NCBI RefSeq assembly: GCF_014982855.1
Contig: NZ_JADCKF010000009.1
Location: 1-64,000, forward strand
Direction of reading: 5' to 3'
DNA: 64,000 nucleotides
Source of the DNA: Pseudoflavonifractor gallinarum
GTDB taxonomy: Bacteria > Bacillota > Clostridia > Oscillospirales > Oscillospiraceae
Under the pieces are notes generated by a model. The model had not been told where the DNA came from. It saw only the letters and a list, made by a program, of their open reading frames with translations, and searched no databases. This document shows positions 16,789 to 24,901 of this stretch, piece after piece. The translations under genes were made by a program, and so were the position numbers. The number at the start of each line of letters is the position of its first letter. The first letter of the stretch is position 1.

Positions 16789-18450
16789 TTATTCCAGTAC
16801 AGCGCCCCGTGCGGCGGAGGTGACCAGCTTGGCATACCGGGCCAGGTAGCCGGTTTTGACCTTGGGCTCGGGGCAAACCCACTTGGCACGGCGCTCTGCC
16901 AGGGTGGCCTCGTCCACTTCCAGCTGGATCTTGCAGGCGGGGATATCAATGGAGATGATGTCCCCCTCCTCCACAAAGGCGATGGGGCCGCCCAGCGCGG
17001 CTTCGGGAGAGACATGGCCGATGGAGGCGCCGCGGGTAGCGCCCGAGAAGCGGCCGTCGGTGATGAGGGCCACGCTTTCGCCCAGGCCCATACCACAGAT
17101 GGCGGAGGTGGGATTGAGCATTTCCCGCATGCCTGGACCGCCCTTGGGGCCCTCATAGCGGATGACCACCACGTCGCCGGAGACGATCTTGCCCTCATAG
17201 ATGGCGGTGATGGCCTCCTCCTCGCTGTTGAACACCCGGGCGGGGCCGGTGTGGCGCATCATCTCGGGGGCGACGGCGGAACGCTTGACCACACAGCCCT
17301 CGGGCGCCAAATTGCCCTTGAGGACGGCGATACCGCCGTCGGGGGAGTAGGGGTTCTCGATGGGACGGATGAGCTCGGGATTCCGATTCTCCACACCCGC
17401 CAGGTTCTCCTCCATGGTTTTGCCGGTGCAGGTCATGACGCTGGTGTCCAGGAGGCCGCGCTTGGTCAGCTCCTTCATCACCGCGTAGACGCCGCCGGCG
17501 CCCTCCAGATCCTCCATATAGGTGTCGCCGGCAGGGGCCAGGTGACAGAGGTTGGGAGTCTTGGAGGAGATCTCGTTGGACATGTCCAGATCCAGCTCGA
17601 TGCCGCACTCGTGGGCGATGGCGGGCAGATGGAGCATGGTATTGGTGGAACAGCCCAGTGCCATGTCCACCGTCTCGGCGTTATGGAAGGCGGCGGGGGT
17701 CATGATATCCCGGGGGCGGATGTTCTTCTCCACCAGCTCCATGATCTGCATGCCCGCGTGCTTGGCCAGGCGGAGACGGGCCGACCAGACTGCGGGGATG
17801 GTGCCGTTGCCCCGCAGGCCCATGCCGATGGCCTCGGTGAGGCAGTTCATAGAGTTTGCGGTATACATGCCGGAGCAGGAGCCGCAGGTGGGACAGGCGT
17901 TGTTCTCATAGTCCTCCACGCCGGCCTCATCCAGCTTGCCCGCCTTATAGGCGCCCACCGCCTCAAACATATGGGACAGGCAGGAGCGGCGGCCGTCGTT
18001 GAGTCGGCCGGCCAGCATGGGGCCGCCGGAACAGAAGATGGTGGGGATGTTCACCCGGGCGGCCGCCATGAGCAGGCCGGGCACGTTCTTGTCGCAGTTG
18101 GGGATCATGACCAGACCGTCAAACTGGTGAGCCATGGCCATGGCCTCAGTGGAGTCGGCAATGAGATCTCGGGTGACCAGGGAGTACTTCATGCCGATAT
18201 GGCCCATGGCGATGCCGTCGCACACCGCAATGGCGGGGAACTCCACCGGAGTGCCGCCGGCGGCGCGGATGCCGGCCTTGACGGCCTCGGCGATCTTGTC
18301 CAGATTCATATGGCCGGGAACGATCTCGTTATAGGAGCAAACCACGCCGATGAGAGGACGCTCCAGCTCCTCCTTGGTGTAGCCCAGAGCATAGAAGAGG
18401 GAGCGGTTGGGGGCGCGCTCCACACCTTTTGTCACATGATCACTGCGCAT
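16789..18450 (-). CDS. ilvD: dihydroxy-acid dehydratase
   Basis: A 553-residue iron-sulfur dehydratase that converts dihydroxyisovalerate and dihydroxymethylvalerate to the 2-oxo acids in valine and isoleucine synthesis. Conserved blocks are [14 protein letters not shown]-like near residue 35, CDGIAMGH with substrate residues, [11 protein letters not shown] with a cluster Cys, [16 protein letters not shown], and [21 protein letters not shown] near the C terminus. The length is standard. It is read divergently from a GntR-type regulator whose candidate operators overlap the ilvD start region. Confidence 0.98.
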   Translation of the reverse strand: MRSDHVTKGVERAPNRSLFYALGYTKEELERPLIGVVCSYNEIVPGHMNLDKIAEAVKAGIRAAGGTPVEFPAIAVCDGIAMGHIGMKYSLVTRDLIADSTEAMAMAHQFDGLVMIPNCDKNVPGLLMAAARVNIPTIFCSGGPMLAGRLNDGRRSCLSHMFEAVGAYKAGKLDEAGVEDYENNACPTCGSCSGMYTANSMNCLTEAIGMGLRGNGTIPAVWSARLRLAKHAGMQIMELVEKNIRPRDIMTPAAFHNAETVDMALGCSTNTMLHLPAIAHECGIELDLDMSNEISSKTPNLCHLAPAGDTYMEDLEGAGGVYAVMKELTKRGLLDTSVMTCTGKTMEENLAGVENRNPELIRPIENPYSPDGGIAVLKGNLAPEGCVVKRSAVAPEMMRHTGPARVFNSEEEAITAIYEGKIVSGDVVVIRYEGPKGGPGMREMLNPTSAICGMGLGESVALITDGRFSGATRGASIGHVSPEAALGGPIAFVEEGDIISIDIPACKIQLEVDEATLAERRAKWVCPEPKVKTGYLARYAKLVTSAARGAVLE

Positions 18451-18480
18451 GGAAAAGACCTCCTCAAAATCGCAAACAAA

Positions 18481-18512
18481 GTTGTATGATGACGCTTGTG
18501 TTGTATGATAAC
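18481..18512. promoter_or_regulatory. tandem operator-like repeats between ilvD and gntR
   Basis: TTGTATGATGAC (18482-18493) and TTGTATGATAAC (18501-18512) are 12-base repeats 19 bases apart. They lie just downstream of the ilvD -10 element and upstream of or overlapping a weak gntR promoter (TTGTGT 18496-18501, 17 nt, TAAAAT 18519-18524). They are good candidate sites for the GntR protein. Confidence 0.6.
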
Positions 18513-18514
18513 TT

Positions 18515-18544
18515 ATTATAAAATAAGAGCAAGAAAGATGTCAA
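18515..18544 (-). promoter_or_regulatory. ilvD promoter
   Basis: On the minus strand TTGACA (18539-18544), 18-nt spacer, TATAAT (18515-18520). It is a consensus sigma-A promoter about 65 bases upstream of ilvD. Confidence 0.8.
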
Positions 18545-18563
18545 GCAGGAGAGGGAGGCTTTT

Positions 18564-19244
18564 ATGGAGAAAAAAAACCTGGCACAGCAGACGGCGGAGC
18601 GGCTGTATGCGCGGATCGTCCTGGAAAAACAGATCGCCCCGGGTGAGAAACTGCCCAACGAGCTGGAGCTGGCGCAGGCCCTGGGCGTGAGCCGTGCCAC
18701 CCTGCGGGAGGCAGTGCGCACGCTCACGGCCCAGGGGGTGCTGGAGGTGCGCCGCGGAAAGGGCACCTTTGTCTCCCGGGAGGTGGAGGGCATTGAGGAC
18801 TTTGGCTTCGGCGGTCTGAGCCGGGTGAAGGGACAGTTGCGGGACCTCTTTGAACTGCGCAGCATCTTTGAGCCGGCCGCCGCCCGGCTGGCCTGCTGCC
18901 GGGCCACCGAGGGAGAACTGGCTGACATTCTGGAGCGGGGGGCCGCGGTGGAGCGGTGCATCCGGGCGGGAAAGGACCGCACCGCCGCCGACGGAGCCTT
19001 CCATGCGTCCATCGTCCGGGCCACTCACAATGAATTCCTCACCCGTTTGCTGCCCCTCATCGACCGAGCGGTCATGACCGCAGTGGAGGCGGGAGAGCAT
19101 GGAGAACAGCTGGCGGAGGACACTCTGCGGGACCACGCACTGCTCCTGGAGTTTTTTGCCCGCCGGGACGGAACCGGAGCCGAGCACGCCATGGCCATCC
19201 ACATGCGCCACAGTATGGACGTGATGGGACTGGAAGGGGAATAA
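18564..19244 (+). CDS. FadR/FCD-subfamily GntR transcriptional regulator
   Basis: A 226-residue regulator with an N-terminal winged helix (GEKLPNELELAQALGVSRATLREAVRTLTAQGVLEVRRGKGTFVS) and a C-terminal helical FCD effector domain. In the latter, FELRSIFEPAAARLA, the metal-ligand His residues in AFHASIVRATHNEF, and RDHALLLEF are typical. AGAGGGAGG precedes the ATG. It diverges from ilvD, with two repeated TTGTATGATRAC elements between them, so it probably represses itself and ilvD. Effectors of this family are often small carboxylates. A third one-mismatch copy of the element lies upstream of the acetyltransferase gene at 24.1 kb. Confidence 0.92.
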   Translation: MEKKNLAQQTAERLYARIVLEKQIAPGEKLPNELELAQALGVSRATLREAVRTLTAQGVLEVRRGKGTFVSREVEGIEDFGFGGLSRVKGQLRDLFELRSIFEPAAARLACCRATEGELADILERGAAVERCIRAGKDRTAADGAFHASIVRATHNEFLTRLLPLIDRAVMTAVEAGEHGEQLAEDTLRDHALLLEFFARRDGTGAEHAMAIHMRHSMDVMGLEGE

Positions 19245-19280
19245 AAGACAGGCCGGCGATTTCCGCCGGCCTGTCTTTTA
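19242..19280. terminator. bidirectional terminator
   Basis: TAAAAGACAGGCCGGCG and CGCCGGCCTGTCTTTTA form a long stem between convergent genes. Confidence 0.92.
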
Positions 19281-19287
19281 TGGAATA

Positions 19288-20574
19288 TCAAATTGGAATA
19301 CCGCATTCCGAGGCGCTCTTTTGGGAGCCGGAAGAGCGGAAGGGGCAGGCCACCGCCCGGTTTCGGCCGGTGCGTTTGGCCTCATAGAGGGCGGTATCCG
19401 CCCGGGCGATCAGTTCTTCCAGGGTCCCATCTGATGGGATGGGGATCTCGGCACAGACTCCGGCGCTGAGGGTGACCCGGCGGCCCTCATTGTCCCAGTG
19501 GGGAAGCTGTTTCCGGGCCAGCGAGTCCACCACCCGACGGGCGATCTCCAGTGCCTGAGCACAGACGGGACCATAGAGAAAGAGGGCAAATTCCTCCCCG
19601 CCGTAGCGTATGATGTCCGCCTCTTTCAGCGCATCGTGATGGAGCAGGAACTGCGCCATCTGTTGGAGGAGACGGTCTCCCTGGGGATGACCGTAGCGGT
19701 CGTTGTAGCGCTTGAAGTGGTCGATATCCAGCATGATACAGGCGGCGCTCTCCCCATCCTCCCGACAGCGGCGGAACCGCTCCGCCACCGTGCGGTGCAG
19801 ATAGCGGCGGTTGTGGAGTCCAGTCAGCGTATCCGACATGACCTCCTGCCGGAGAATTTGGTGGGAGCGCTGAATTTCCTCATACTGGCGCTCAATGAGC
19901 AGCTCGTCCGCCTTGAGGCGAATCTGACTTCGATAGGTATAGATGGAGAGCGCCAGAGCCAGCAGGGAGAGAAAGAGGCTGTTGATGCCGTTGCTGAAGC
20001 GCTGGTCCAGTCCGTTGGGGCAGGGGAAAAAGGGGAGCATCAGGTTGAGCAGGATAAAATCCGACAGATAGAGCAGAGCACTTTTCCAGGGGGACATCAT
20101 GGAGAAAAAGGCGGTGCTCAGGACAATACAGGTGTAGACGATCAGACTGTTTCCGCCCAGCTGATCATTGAGGGTGATCCCCACACTCCAGAGATTGAGA
20201 AAGACCACATAGAGATGGTATACGCCAAAATACCGGCGGATCATCTGGGGCATCTGCCGTCCCAGCTGCCTGGTATAGAGCAGCACAAAAATCGTCGCAG
20301 CCAGCAGGGAGAGGTAGAGCAGGATATAGGTCAGCCGCCGGAGATGGAGAAAGGGACCGCCCGGGCGGGTGGCCATCAACACCAGCATCACACATTCATA
20401 GAAGATGATCAGGCCCAGCAGCATGCTATGAAACCGATGGCTCTGTTGGTAGATACGGAAAAAAATAGCGTCCTGATCGTCCAGACTGTCGGGCAATCCC
20501 AGATAAGACCGCAGCAGGTCGGCGCGGGAAATGTCATGATAAGGCTTCAATCGGCTCACCTCTGGCAGGAACAT
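19288..20574 (-). CDS. membrane diguanylate cyclase (GGDEF)
   Basis: A 428-residue protein with about five to six N-terminal membrane segments (roughly 50-220), a short coiled-coil linker (LKADELLIERQYEEIQRSHQIL), and a GGDEF domain. The cyclase domain starts with MSDTLTGLHNRRYLH, has metal and substrate residues in MLDIDHFKRYNDRYGHPQGD, and an active-site loop YGGEEF. It should make cyclic-di-GMP from GTP. The RxxD inhibitory site normally five residues before GGEEF reads KEAD, so product inhibition is probably lost. A TTG eight codons in, with AGAGGTG upstream, is an alternative start. Confidence 0.92.
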   Translation of the reverse strand: MFLPEVSRLKPYHDISRADLLRSYLGLPDSLDDQDAIFFRIYQQSHRFHSMLLGLIIFYECVMLVLMATRPGGPFLHLRRLTYILLYLSLLAATIFVLLYTRQLGRQMPQMIRRYFGVYHLYVVFLNLWSVGITLNDQLGGNSLIVYTCIVLSTAFFSMMSPWKSALLYLSDFILLNLMLPFFPCPNGLDQRFSNGINSLFLSLLALALSIYTYRSQIRLKADELLIERQYEEIQRSHQILRQEVMSDTLTGLHNRRYLHRTVAERFRRCREDGESAACIMLDIDHFKRYNDRYGHPQGDRLLQQMAQFLLHHDALKEADIIRYGGEEFALFLYGPVCAQALEIARRVVDSLARKQLPHWDNEGRRVTLSAGVCAEIPIPSDGTLEELIARADTALYEAKRTGRNRAVACPFRSSGSQKSASECGIPI

Positions 20575-20680
20575 GTGGTGACAAAAATGGTAGAGGCATT
20601 ATACAGGAATCCGGGAATTCCGTCAACCGCAGACAGCAAGACAGAACGCTTGTCTGCCAGCCGGGTGGATGTTATATGGA

Positions 20681-20703
20681 GGGCGCAACCTGTGGTTGCG
20701 CCC
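20681..20703. repeat. perfect inverted repeat
   Basis: GGGCGCAACC / GGTTGCGCCC with a 3-base loop, followed by another GACGCAACC 17 bases on. It lies in the 201-base gap between the divergent cyclase and XRE genes. It lacks a T-run, so it is more likely a regulatory site than a terminator. Confidence 0.5.
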
Positions 20704-20775
20704 CGGTTGGTGGACGCAACCGTACTCTATGGAGTAGAATAGAGGAATCCTGAACGAAAGAGGTGCAAAACATAT

Positions 20776-21144
20776 ATGATGACGATGGGGATACTGATTC
20801 CGTTTTTATTTCTCCTGTGGATCGTGGTTGTTGCAGTAGTGGTTGTGGTACTCCTGGTGGCTCGAAAGAGACGGGGCGGGAAAGGAGAGGAACAGGCGCG
20901 GCAGAGCGACACAAGTGACACGCTGGGAGAGGTGCTCAAAGCCCACCGGAAGCGCTGCGGGATGACCCAGGAGTTTGTGGCGGAAGCGGTGGGGGTGAGC
21001 TGTCAGGCGGTGAGTAAATGGGAGAGCGGACTCTCCTGCCCCAGCACCGCCAATCTGCTGACGCTGGCCAAACTGTACGGCGTATCCATGGAGAAATTGC
21101 TTCGCCAGGCGGAGGCGGAAAGACGAGACACCCAGGCGGAATAA
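20776..21144 (+). CDS. membrane-anchored XRE-family regulator
   Basis: A 122-residue protein: a single N-terminal membrane helix (residues 4-29, very Val-rich), a short basic/polar linker, then an XRE helix-turn-helix at about 48-110 (LKAHRKRCGMTQEFVAEAVGVSCQAVSKWESGLSCPS). Such membrane-tethered XRE proteins occur in Clostridia and may couple an envelope signal to DNA binding. AGAGGTG lies 11 bases before the ATG. A second XRE protein with a membrane domain follows 94 bases downstream on the same strand. Confidence 0.85.
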   Translation: MMTMGILIPFLFLLWIVVVAVVVVVLLVARKRRGGKGEEQARQSDTSDTLGEVLKAHRKRCGMTQEFVAEAVGVSCQAVSKWESGLSCPSTANLLTLAKLYGVSMEKLLRQAEAERRDTQAE

Positions 21145-21237
21145 AATAGGGAAGCCTTGTGCCCCAAGGACTCTACTGCTGGTCGATTGACGTGGGCGAT
21201 CCCTCCGGATAGGATGGGGAGAGAAGGAGGGAAGCCG

Positions 21238-22002
21238 ATGTACGAAATTGAAAAAGAGCGCTTTGGGACCTTTTTGCATCAGCTGCGCCGGGAGCGGGGC
21301 ATGACGCAGAAGGAGCTGGCACAGCAGCTCTATGTATCCGACAAGGCGGTGAGCAAGTGGGAGCGGGGGTTGAGCCTGCCCGATGTGACGCTCCTTCTGC
21401 CGCTGGCGGACTGCCTGGGGGTGAGCGTCACCGAGCTGCTCCGGGGGGAACGGAACCAGACAAGGGAGCTTCCGGTGGAGGAGGTGGAGGCGCTGGTGAA
21501 CGCCTCCCTGCGTCTGAGTGAGGGGGAACAGAGCGCGCGTGCGCAGCGCCGGAGGAGATGGCAGCTGGCCTTTGTCCTCTGCGCGCTGGCCGGACTGGTA
21601 CAGACCGTGCTCCTGCTGACAAGGGGCGGGTATGGCTGGACCGATCTGGAGGACACGGTGATACTGGTGGAATTGCTCTCCCTTCTCTTTGGAGCCTATC
21701 TGTGCTTTGGCGCAAAGGAGCAGCTGCCTGCCTACTATGATCAGAACCGCATCAGCAGTTACAGCGACGGGCCTTTCCGGATGAATCTGCCCGGAGTACG
21801 CTTTCATAACAGCAACTGGCCCCATATTCTGAACGCCATGCGGGGGTGGCTACTGGGGGCGCTGGCCCTTTTTCCGGCACTGTGGTGGGGGCTCCGTCAT
21901 CTGTGGCCCGGATTGGCCGGACAGGGGGAGCGTTTTCTGGCCCTGGCGGCCATGCTGGGCATGCTCCTGGCGGCGACCATCGTGGGCAAACGATACGAAT
22001 AG
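21238..22002 (+). CDS. XRE-family regulator with C-terminal membrane domain
   Basis: A 254-residue protein. Residues 1-70 are an XRE helix-turn-helix (LHQLRRERGMTQKELAQQLYVSDKAVSKWERGLSLPD); the rest has about four hydrophobic segments and a conserved luminal or loop block (ISSYSDGPFRMNLPGVRFHNSNWPHIL) seen in this class of Firmicutes membrane regulators. ATG 21238 follows GAAGGAGGGA. The inverted topology relative to the previous gene (HTH first, membrane after) argues for two separate regulators. Targets are unknown. Confidence 0.85.
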   Translation: MYEIEKERFGTFLHQLRRERGMTQKELAQQLYVSDKAVSKWERGLSLPDVTLLLPLADCLGVSVTELLRGERNQTRELPVEEVEALVNASLRLSEGEQSARAQRRRRWQLAFVLCALAGLVQTVLLLTRGGYGWTDLEDTVILVELLSLLFGAYLCFGAKEQLPAYYDQNRISSYSDGPFRMNLPGVRFHNSNWPHILNAMRGWLLGALALFPALWWGLRHLWPGLAGQGERFLALAAMLGMLLAATIVGKRYE

Positions 22003-22167
22003 AAATTACCATTGGAGTGACGGAAAGACCAGAAGGCCTCTCCAAAGGGTAATTGACAAGAAATAGTACTCAAATTAAAATAAAAATATCCAGAAAACCT
22101 AAATTTGAGTCAAAACAGAAGCAGCTGGCAGGGGAGAGGACAAGTCATATCCGGAAGGAGGATTGCT

Positions 22168-22431
22168 ATGCTCACGGTATGGAATCGCTGTGAATTGACC
22201 TCTTGCTGTACCATGGAAGAATGTCGGGACATTACCTCCCGTTTGCGGGAGAATCAGATCGAGTGCACCGTGAAAACGATCAACAGAAGTTCTCCGTCAG
22301 TCCTCAACAGAGGAACAAGACCGTCCTGCGGCACCCTGTTTGAGGACAACAGCTACCGCTATCGGATTTATGTGAAGCGCGCAGATCGAGAGGCGGCAAA
22401 AGAAGTGCTTGGGATCTCAGACATTCGATAA
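22168..22431 (+). CDS. small DUF2007-like protein
   Basis: An 87-residue protein with ATG after AAGGAGG. The opening MLTVWNRCELTSC, a helix with ECRDITSRLRENQIECTV, and a closing strand-helix RIYVKRADREAAKEVLG follow the pattern of small DUF2007-type putative signal-transducing proteins, which have an alpha-beta fold. The match is by pattern only. The middle contains two more Cys. It is followed by a bidirectional terminator and converges with ilvC. Confidence 0.6.
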   Translation: MLTVWNRCELTSCCTMEECRDITSRLRENQIECTVKTINRSSPSVLNRGTRPSCGTLFEDNSYRYRIYVKRADREAAKEVLGISDIR

Positions 22432-22449
22432 GGAGCCGCATACAAAAAG

Positions 22450-22482
22450 AAGCCCGGAAGGCCATTGGCCTTCCGGGCTTGT
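22450..22482. terminator. bidirectional terminator between the small gene and ilvC
   Basis: AGCCCGGAAGGCC and GGCCTTCCGGGCT around ATT, with T-rich flanks. Confidence 0.85.
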
Positions 22483-22496
22483 TGTTATGATGGGAT

Positions 22497-23516
22497 TTAG
22501 TTGGAGGCAGTGTCCAGATCCTGGTCGCCGCCCCAGATCATGTTCTTGCGCAGCTCCTCGCCCACGACCTCCATCTGATGCTTCTTGAGGAGGGCACGCT
22601 TGGAGTTGAAGAAGGTCCGGCCGTTCTTGTTCTCGGCGATCCACTTGCCGGCGAAGGTGCCGTCCTGGATGTCGGAGAGAACCGCGCGCATGCGGGCTTT
22701 GGTCTCCTCGTGGGGGATGACACGGGGACCGGAGACATACTCGCCGTACTCGGCGGTGTCGGAGATGGAGTAGTTCATCATGCCCACGCCGCCCTTGTTG
22801 ATGAGGTCGATGATGAGCTTCATCTCGTGGATGCACTCGAAGTAGGCGTTCTCGGGCTCATAGCCGGCCTCCACCAGCACCTCGAAGCCGCAGCGCATCA
22901 GGTCCACCACGCCGCCGCACAGGACGGTCTGCTCACCGAAGAGGTCGGTCTCGGTCTCGTCGTGGAAGGTGGTCTCCATCACGCCGGCACGGGCGCCGCC
23001 GATGCCTGCGATGTAGGCCAGAGCCAGCTTCAGAGCGTTGCCGGTGGCATTCTGCTCCACAGCCACCAGGCAGGGCACGCCCTTGCCGGCCACATACTGG
23101 GAGCGGACGGTGTGGCCGGGGCCCTTGGGGGCAGCCATAAAGACGTCCACACCGGCGGGAGGCACGATCTGGCCATAGCGGATGTTGAAGCCGTGGGCGA
23201 ACGCCAGGGCCTTGCCCTCGGTCATGTGGGGGGCGATCTCGCTCTTGTAGACATCGGCCTGGACCTCGTCGTTGATGAGGATCATCACGATGTCGCCCCA
23301 CTGGGCGGCCTCGGCGATGGTCTTAACGGTGAGACCGGCCTTCTCCGCCTCGGCCCAGCGCTTGGAGCCTGCGCGCAGGCCCACGCACACGTCGCAGCCG
23401 GAATCCTTCAGGTTGAGGGCGTGGGCGTGTCCCTGAGAGCCGTAACCGATGATCGCGATCTTCTTACCGTCCAGGTAGCTGAGTTCGCAATCCTTCTCGT
23501 AATACATCTTAGCCAT
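22497..23516 (-). CDS. ilvC: ketol-acid reductoisomerase
   Basis: A 339-residue class I enzyme that isomerizes and reduces acetolactate or acetohydroxybutyrate with NAD(P)H. The Rossmann motif [17 protein letters not shown] is near residue 20, followed by [11 protein letters not shown], whose Arg and Ser fit NADPH phosphate binding. Catalytic and metal residues lie in [30 protein letters not shown] and the C-terminal knotted domain. The ATG at 23516 is preferred over 23522 because AGGAG then has about 9 bases spacing. A sequence resembling the GntR element (GTTCCTATGATACC, 23555-23568) lies upstream. Confidence 0.98.
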   Translation of the reverse strand: MAKMYYEKDCELSYLDGKKIAIIGYGSQGHAHALNLKDSGCDVCVGLRAGSKRWAEAEKAGLTVKTIAEAAQWGDIVMILINDEVQADVYKSEIAPHMTEGKALAFAHGFNIRYGQIVPPAGVDVFMAAPKGPGHTVRSQYVAGKGVPCLVAVEQNATGNALKLALAYIAGIGGARAGVMETTFHDETETDLFGEQTVLCGGVVDLMRCGFEVLVEAGYEPENAYFECIHEMKLIIDLINKGGVGMMNYSISDTAEYGEYVSGPRVIPHEETKARMRAVLSDIQDGTFAGKWIAENKNGRTFFNSKRALLKKHQMEVVGEELRKNMIWGGDQDLDTASN

Positions 23517-23662
23517 GATCATACACTCCTTTTGGTTTGAGGTGGATTATTATTGTTCCTATGATACCATGAATGGGGAAAAAAGAATGATAACTAGGTT
23601 ACAATCTCGGAAAAGATTTGGGCGGCATCCCCAATGCGGGCGTGCCCTGCAGGGCACGGAAG

Positions 23663-24115
23663 TCAATCCAGTACTCGTTCCAACTCGATCTCATCCTCGT
23701 CTGCCCGGCCGGTAGCAGAGAAATGCAGGGTCTGGTACAGATGACAGGCGGCGGAATTTTCCGGGTTAACGGTCAGCCGGACGATGTCGGAATCTCCAAA
23801 GGGCTTAGAACGGATATAATCAAGTGCCGACTCCATGGCCGCTCGCCCATAGCCCCTGCCCTGGTACTGGGCATCAATCATCAGATGCCAAATAAAGTAA
23901 GCCTCTTCGTCGTAGTCATAGATGACCATCAGGTATCCGATCACTTGACCGGCGCGGCAGACCGCAAAAGGAGTACACTGCTTGCGGTATACATACGCCT
24001 GGGCCAGACTTCGAATAGGGTGGGATACAAATTTCTCCTGCTGGGCATCTAATTTCAGGGAAAAGCAGGCAAGAAAGTTGGATTCATCAACTTCCTGTAA
24101 GGTAATACAGTCCAT
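23663..24115 (-). CDS. GNAT family N-acetyltransferase
   Basis: A 150-residue acetyltransferase. The acetyl-CoA binding motif is HLMIDAQYQGRGYGRAAM (Q/RxxGxG/A), preceded by strand IGYLMVIYDYDEEAYFI and followed by LTVNPENSAACHLYQTLHF. The N-terminal block SNFLACFSLKLDAQQEKFV resembles spermidine/spermine-type GNATs; the substrate cannot be assigned. AAGGAGG precedes the ATG. It stands between ilvN and ilvC on the same strand with its own possible promoter and a candidate GntR operator 64 bases upstream. Confidence 0.9.
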   Translation of the reverse strand: MDCITLQEVDESNFLACFSLKLDAQQEKFVSHPIRSLAQAYVYRKQCTPFAVCRAGQVIGYLMVIYDYDEEAYFIWHLMIDAQYQGRGYGRAAMESALDYIRSKPFGDSDIVRLTVNPENSAACHLYQTLHFSATGRADEDEIELERVLD

Positions 24116-24178
24116 ATTTCCTCCTTTACAGCGGGAGGGCTAACGGATGAAAACCCTCCCTTTGGTTGACAGGAACTT

Positions 24179-24190
24179 GTTTTCATACAA
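24179..24190 (-). promoter_or_regulatory. third candidate GntR operator
   Basis: On the minus strand TTGTATGAAAAC differs by one base from the ilvD-gntR repeat TTGTATGATAAC. It lies just downstream of a weak promoter-like pair (TTCAAG, 17 nt, TATGAA) for the acetyltransferase gene. Confidence 0.4.
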
Positions 24191-24322
24191 TTTCATACCT
24201 GATCTCCCCCTTTCCTTGAAGAAAGAAATATCTATATATGAAAACACAGAGGCCTCTGTGGAATTTGCTAAGGCCCATGTTTTTCGTGCGAAACGCTTGG
24301 CCTCTATCGGGGCTGGTGGCTC

Positions 24323-24886
24323 TTACAGGAAATTCTTGCCCAGGTTGAACTCGGCCTTTTCCTTGTTGTCGTCGCTGATGGTGTAGGCGCCGCGCTCCAG
24401 CGCCACCATGCCGGTACGGACCAGCTCCAGAATGCCGAAGGCCTCCAGCAGGCCCTGCATGGCCTCGGCCTTGTTCTCATCACCGATGAGGGCGAGGGTC
24501 AGGGATTTGAGGGAGACGTCGATGATGGACGCCCGGAAGATGTTGGCGATCTGGATGATCTCGTTGCGGATGTCGGGGGTCTCGGCCTTGACCTTGAACA
24601 TGACCAGCTCCCGGCGGATGGAGCGCTCGGGCAGCAGCTCCTGCACCGAGTAGACGCAGAAGAGCTTGCTGAGCTGGTTCATGACCTGCTCGATGGTCTT
24701 GGCGTCCCCCATGACCTCAATGGTGATACGGGAGACTGCCGGGTCATCGGTGGTGCCCACCGCCAGGGATTCGATGTTGTAGCCCTTGCGGGAGAAGAGC
24801 CGGGAGACCTGGGAGAGAACGCCGGCGGAGTTCTCCACCAGGACCGACAGGGTGTGGCGGGTTATCGTGATCGGATTGGATTTCAT
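24323..24886 (-). CDS. ilvN: acetolactate synthase small subunit
   Basis: A 187-residue regulatory subunit. It has an N-terminal ACT domain (HTLSVLVENSAGVLSQVSRLFSRKGYNIESL) and a second ACT-like domain from about residue 85 (RELVMFKV to AFGILELVRTG). These mediate valine feedback in known enzymes. It starts 15 bases after the ilvB stop, giving an ilvBN operon under the T-box. The length is somewhat longer than the 160-170 usual in this family. Confidence 0.96.
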   Translation of the reverse strand: MKSNPITITRHTLSVLVENSAGVLSQVSRLFSRKGYNIESLAVGTTDDPAVSRITIEVMGDAKTIEQVMNQLSKLFCVYSVQELLPERSIRRELVMFKVKAETPDIRNEIIQIANIFRASIIDVSLKSLTLALIGDENKAEAMQGLLEAFGILELVRTGMVALERGAYTISDDNKEKAEFNLGKNFL

Positions 24887-24901
24887 GGCGTTCCCCTCCT
24901 T

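Noticed and set aside
24245-24261. Terminator after ilvN (CACAGAGGCCTCTGTG)
   Set aside because: It is a perfect palindrome with no loop; as RNA it would make a short stem, so function is doubtful.
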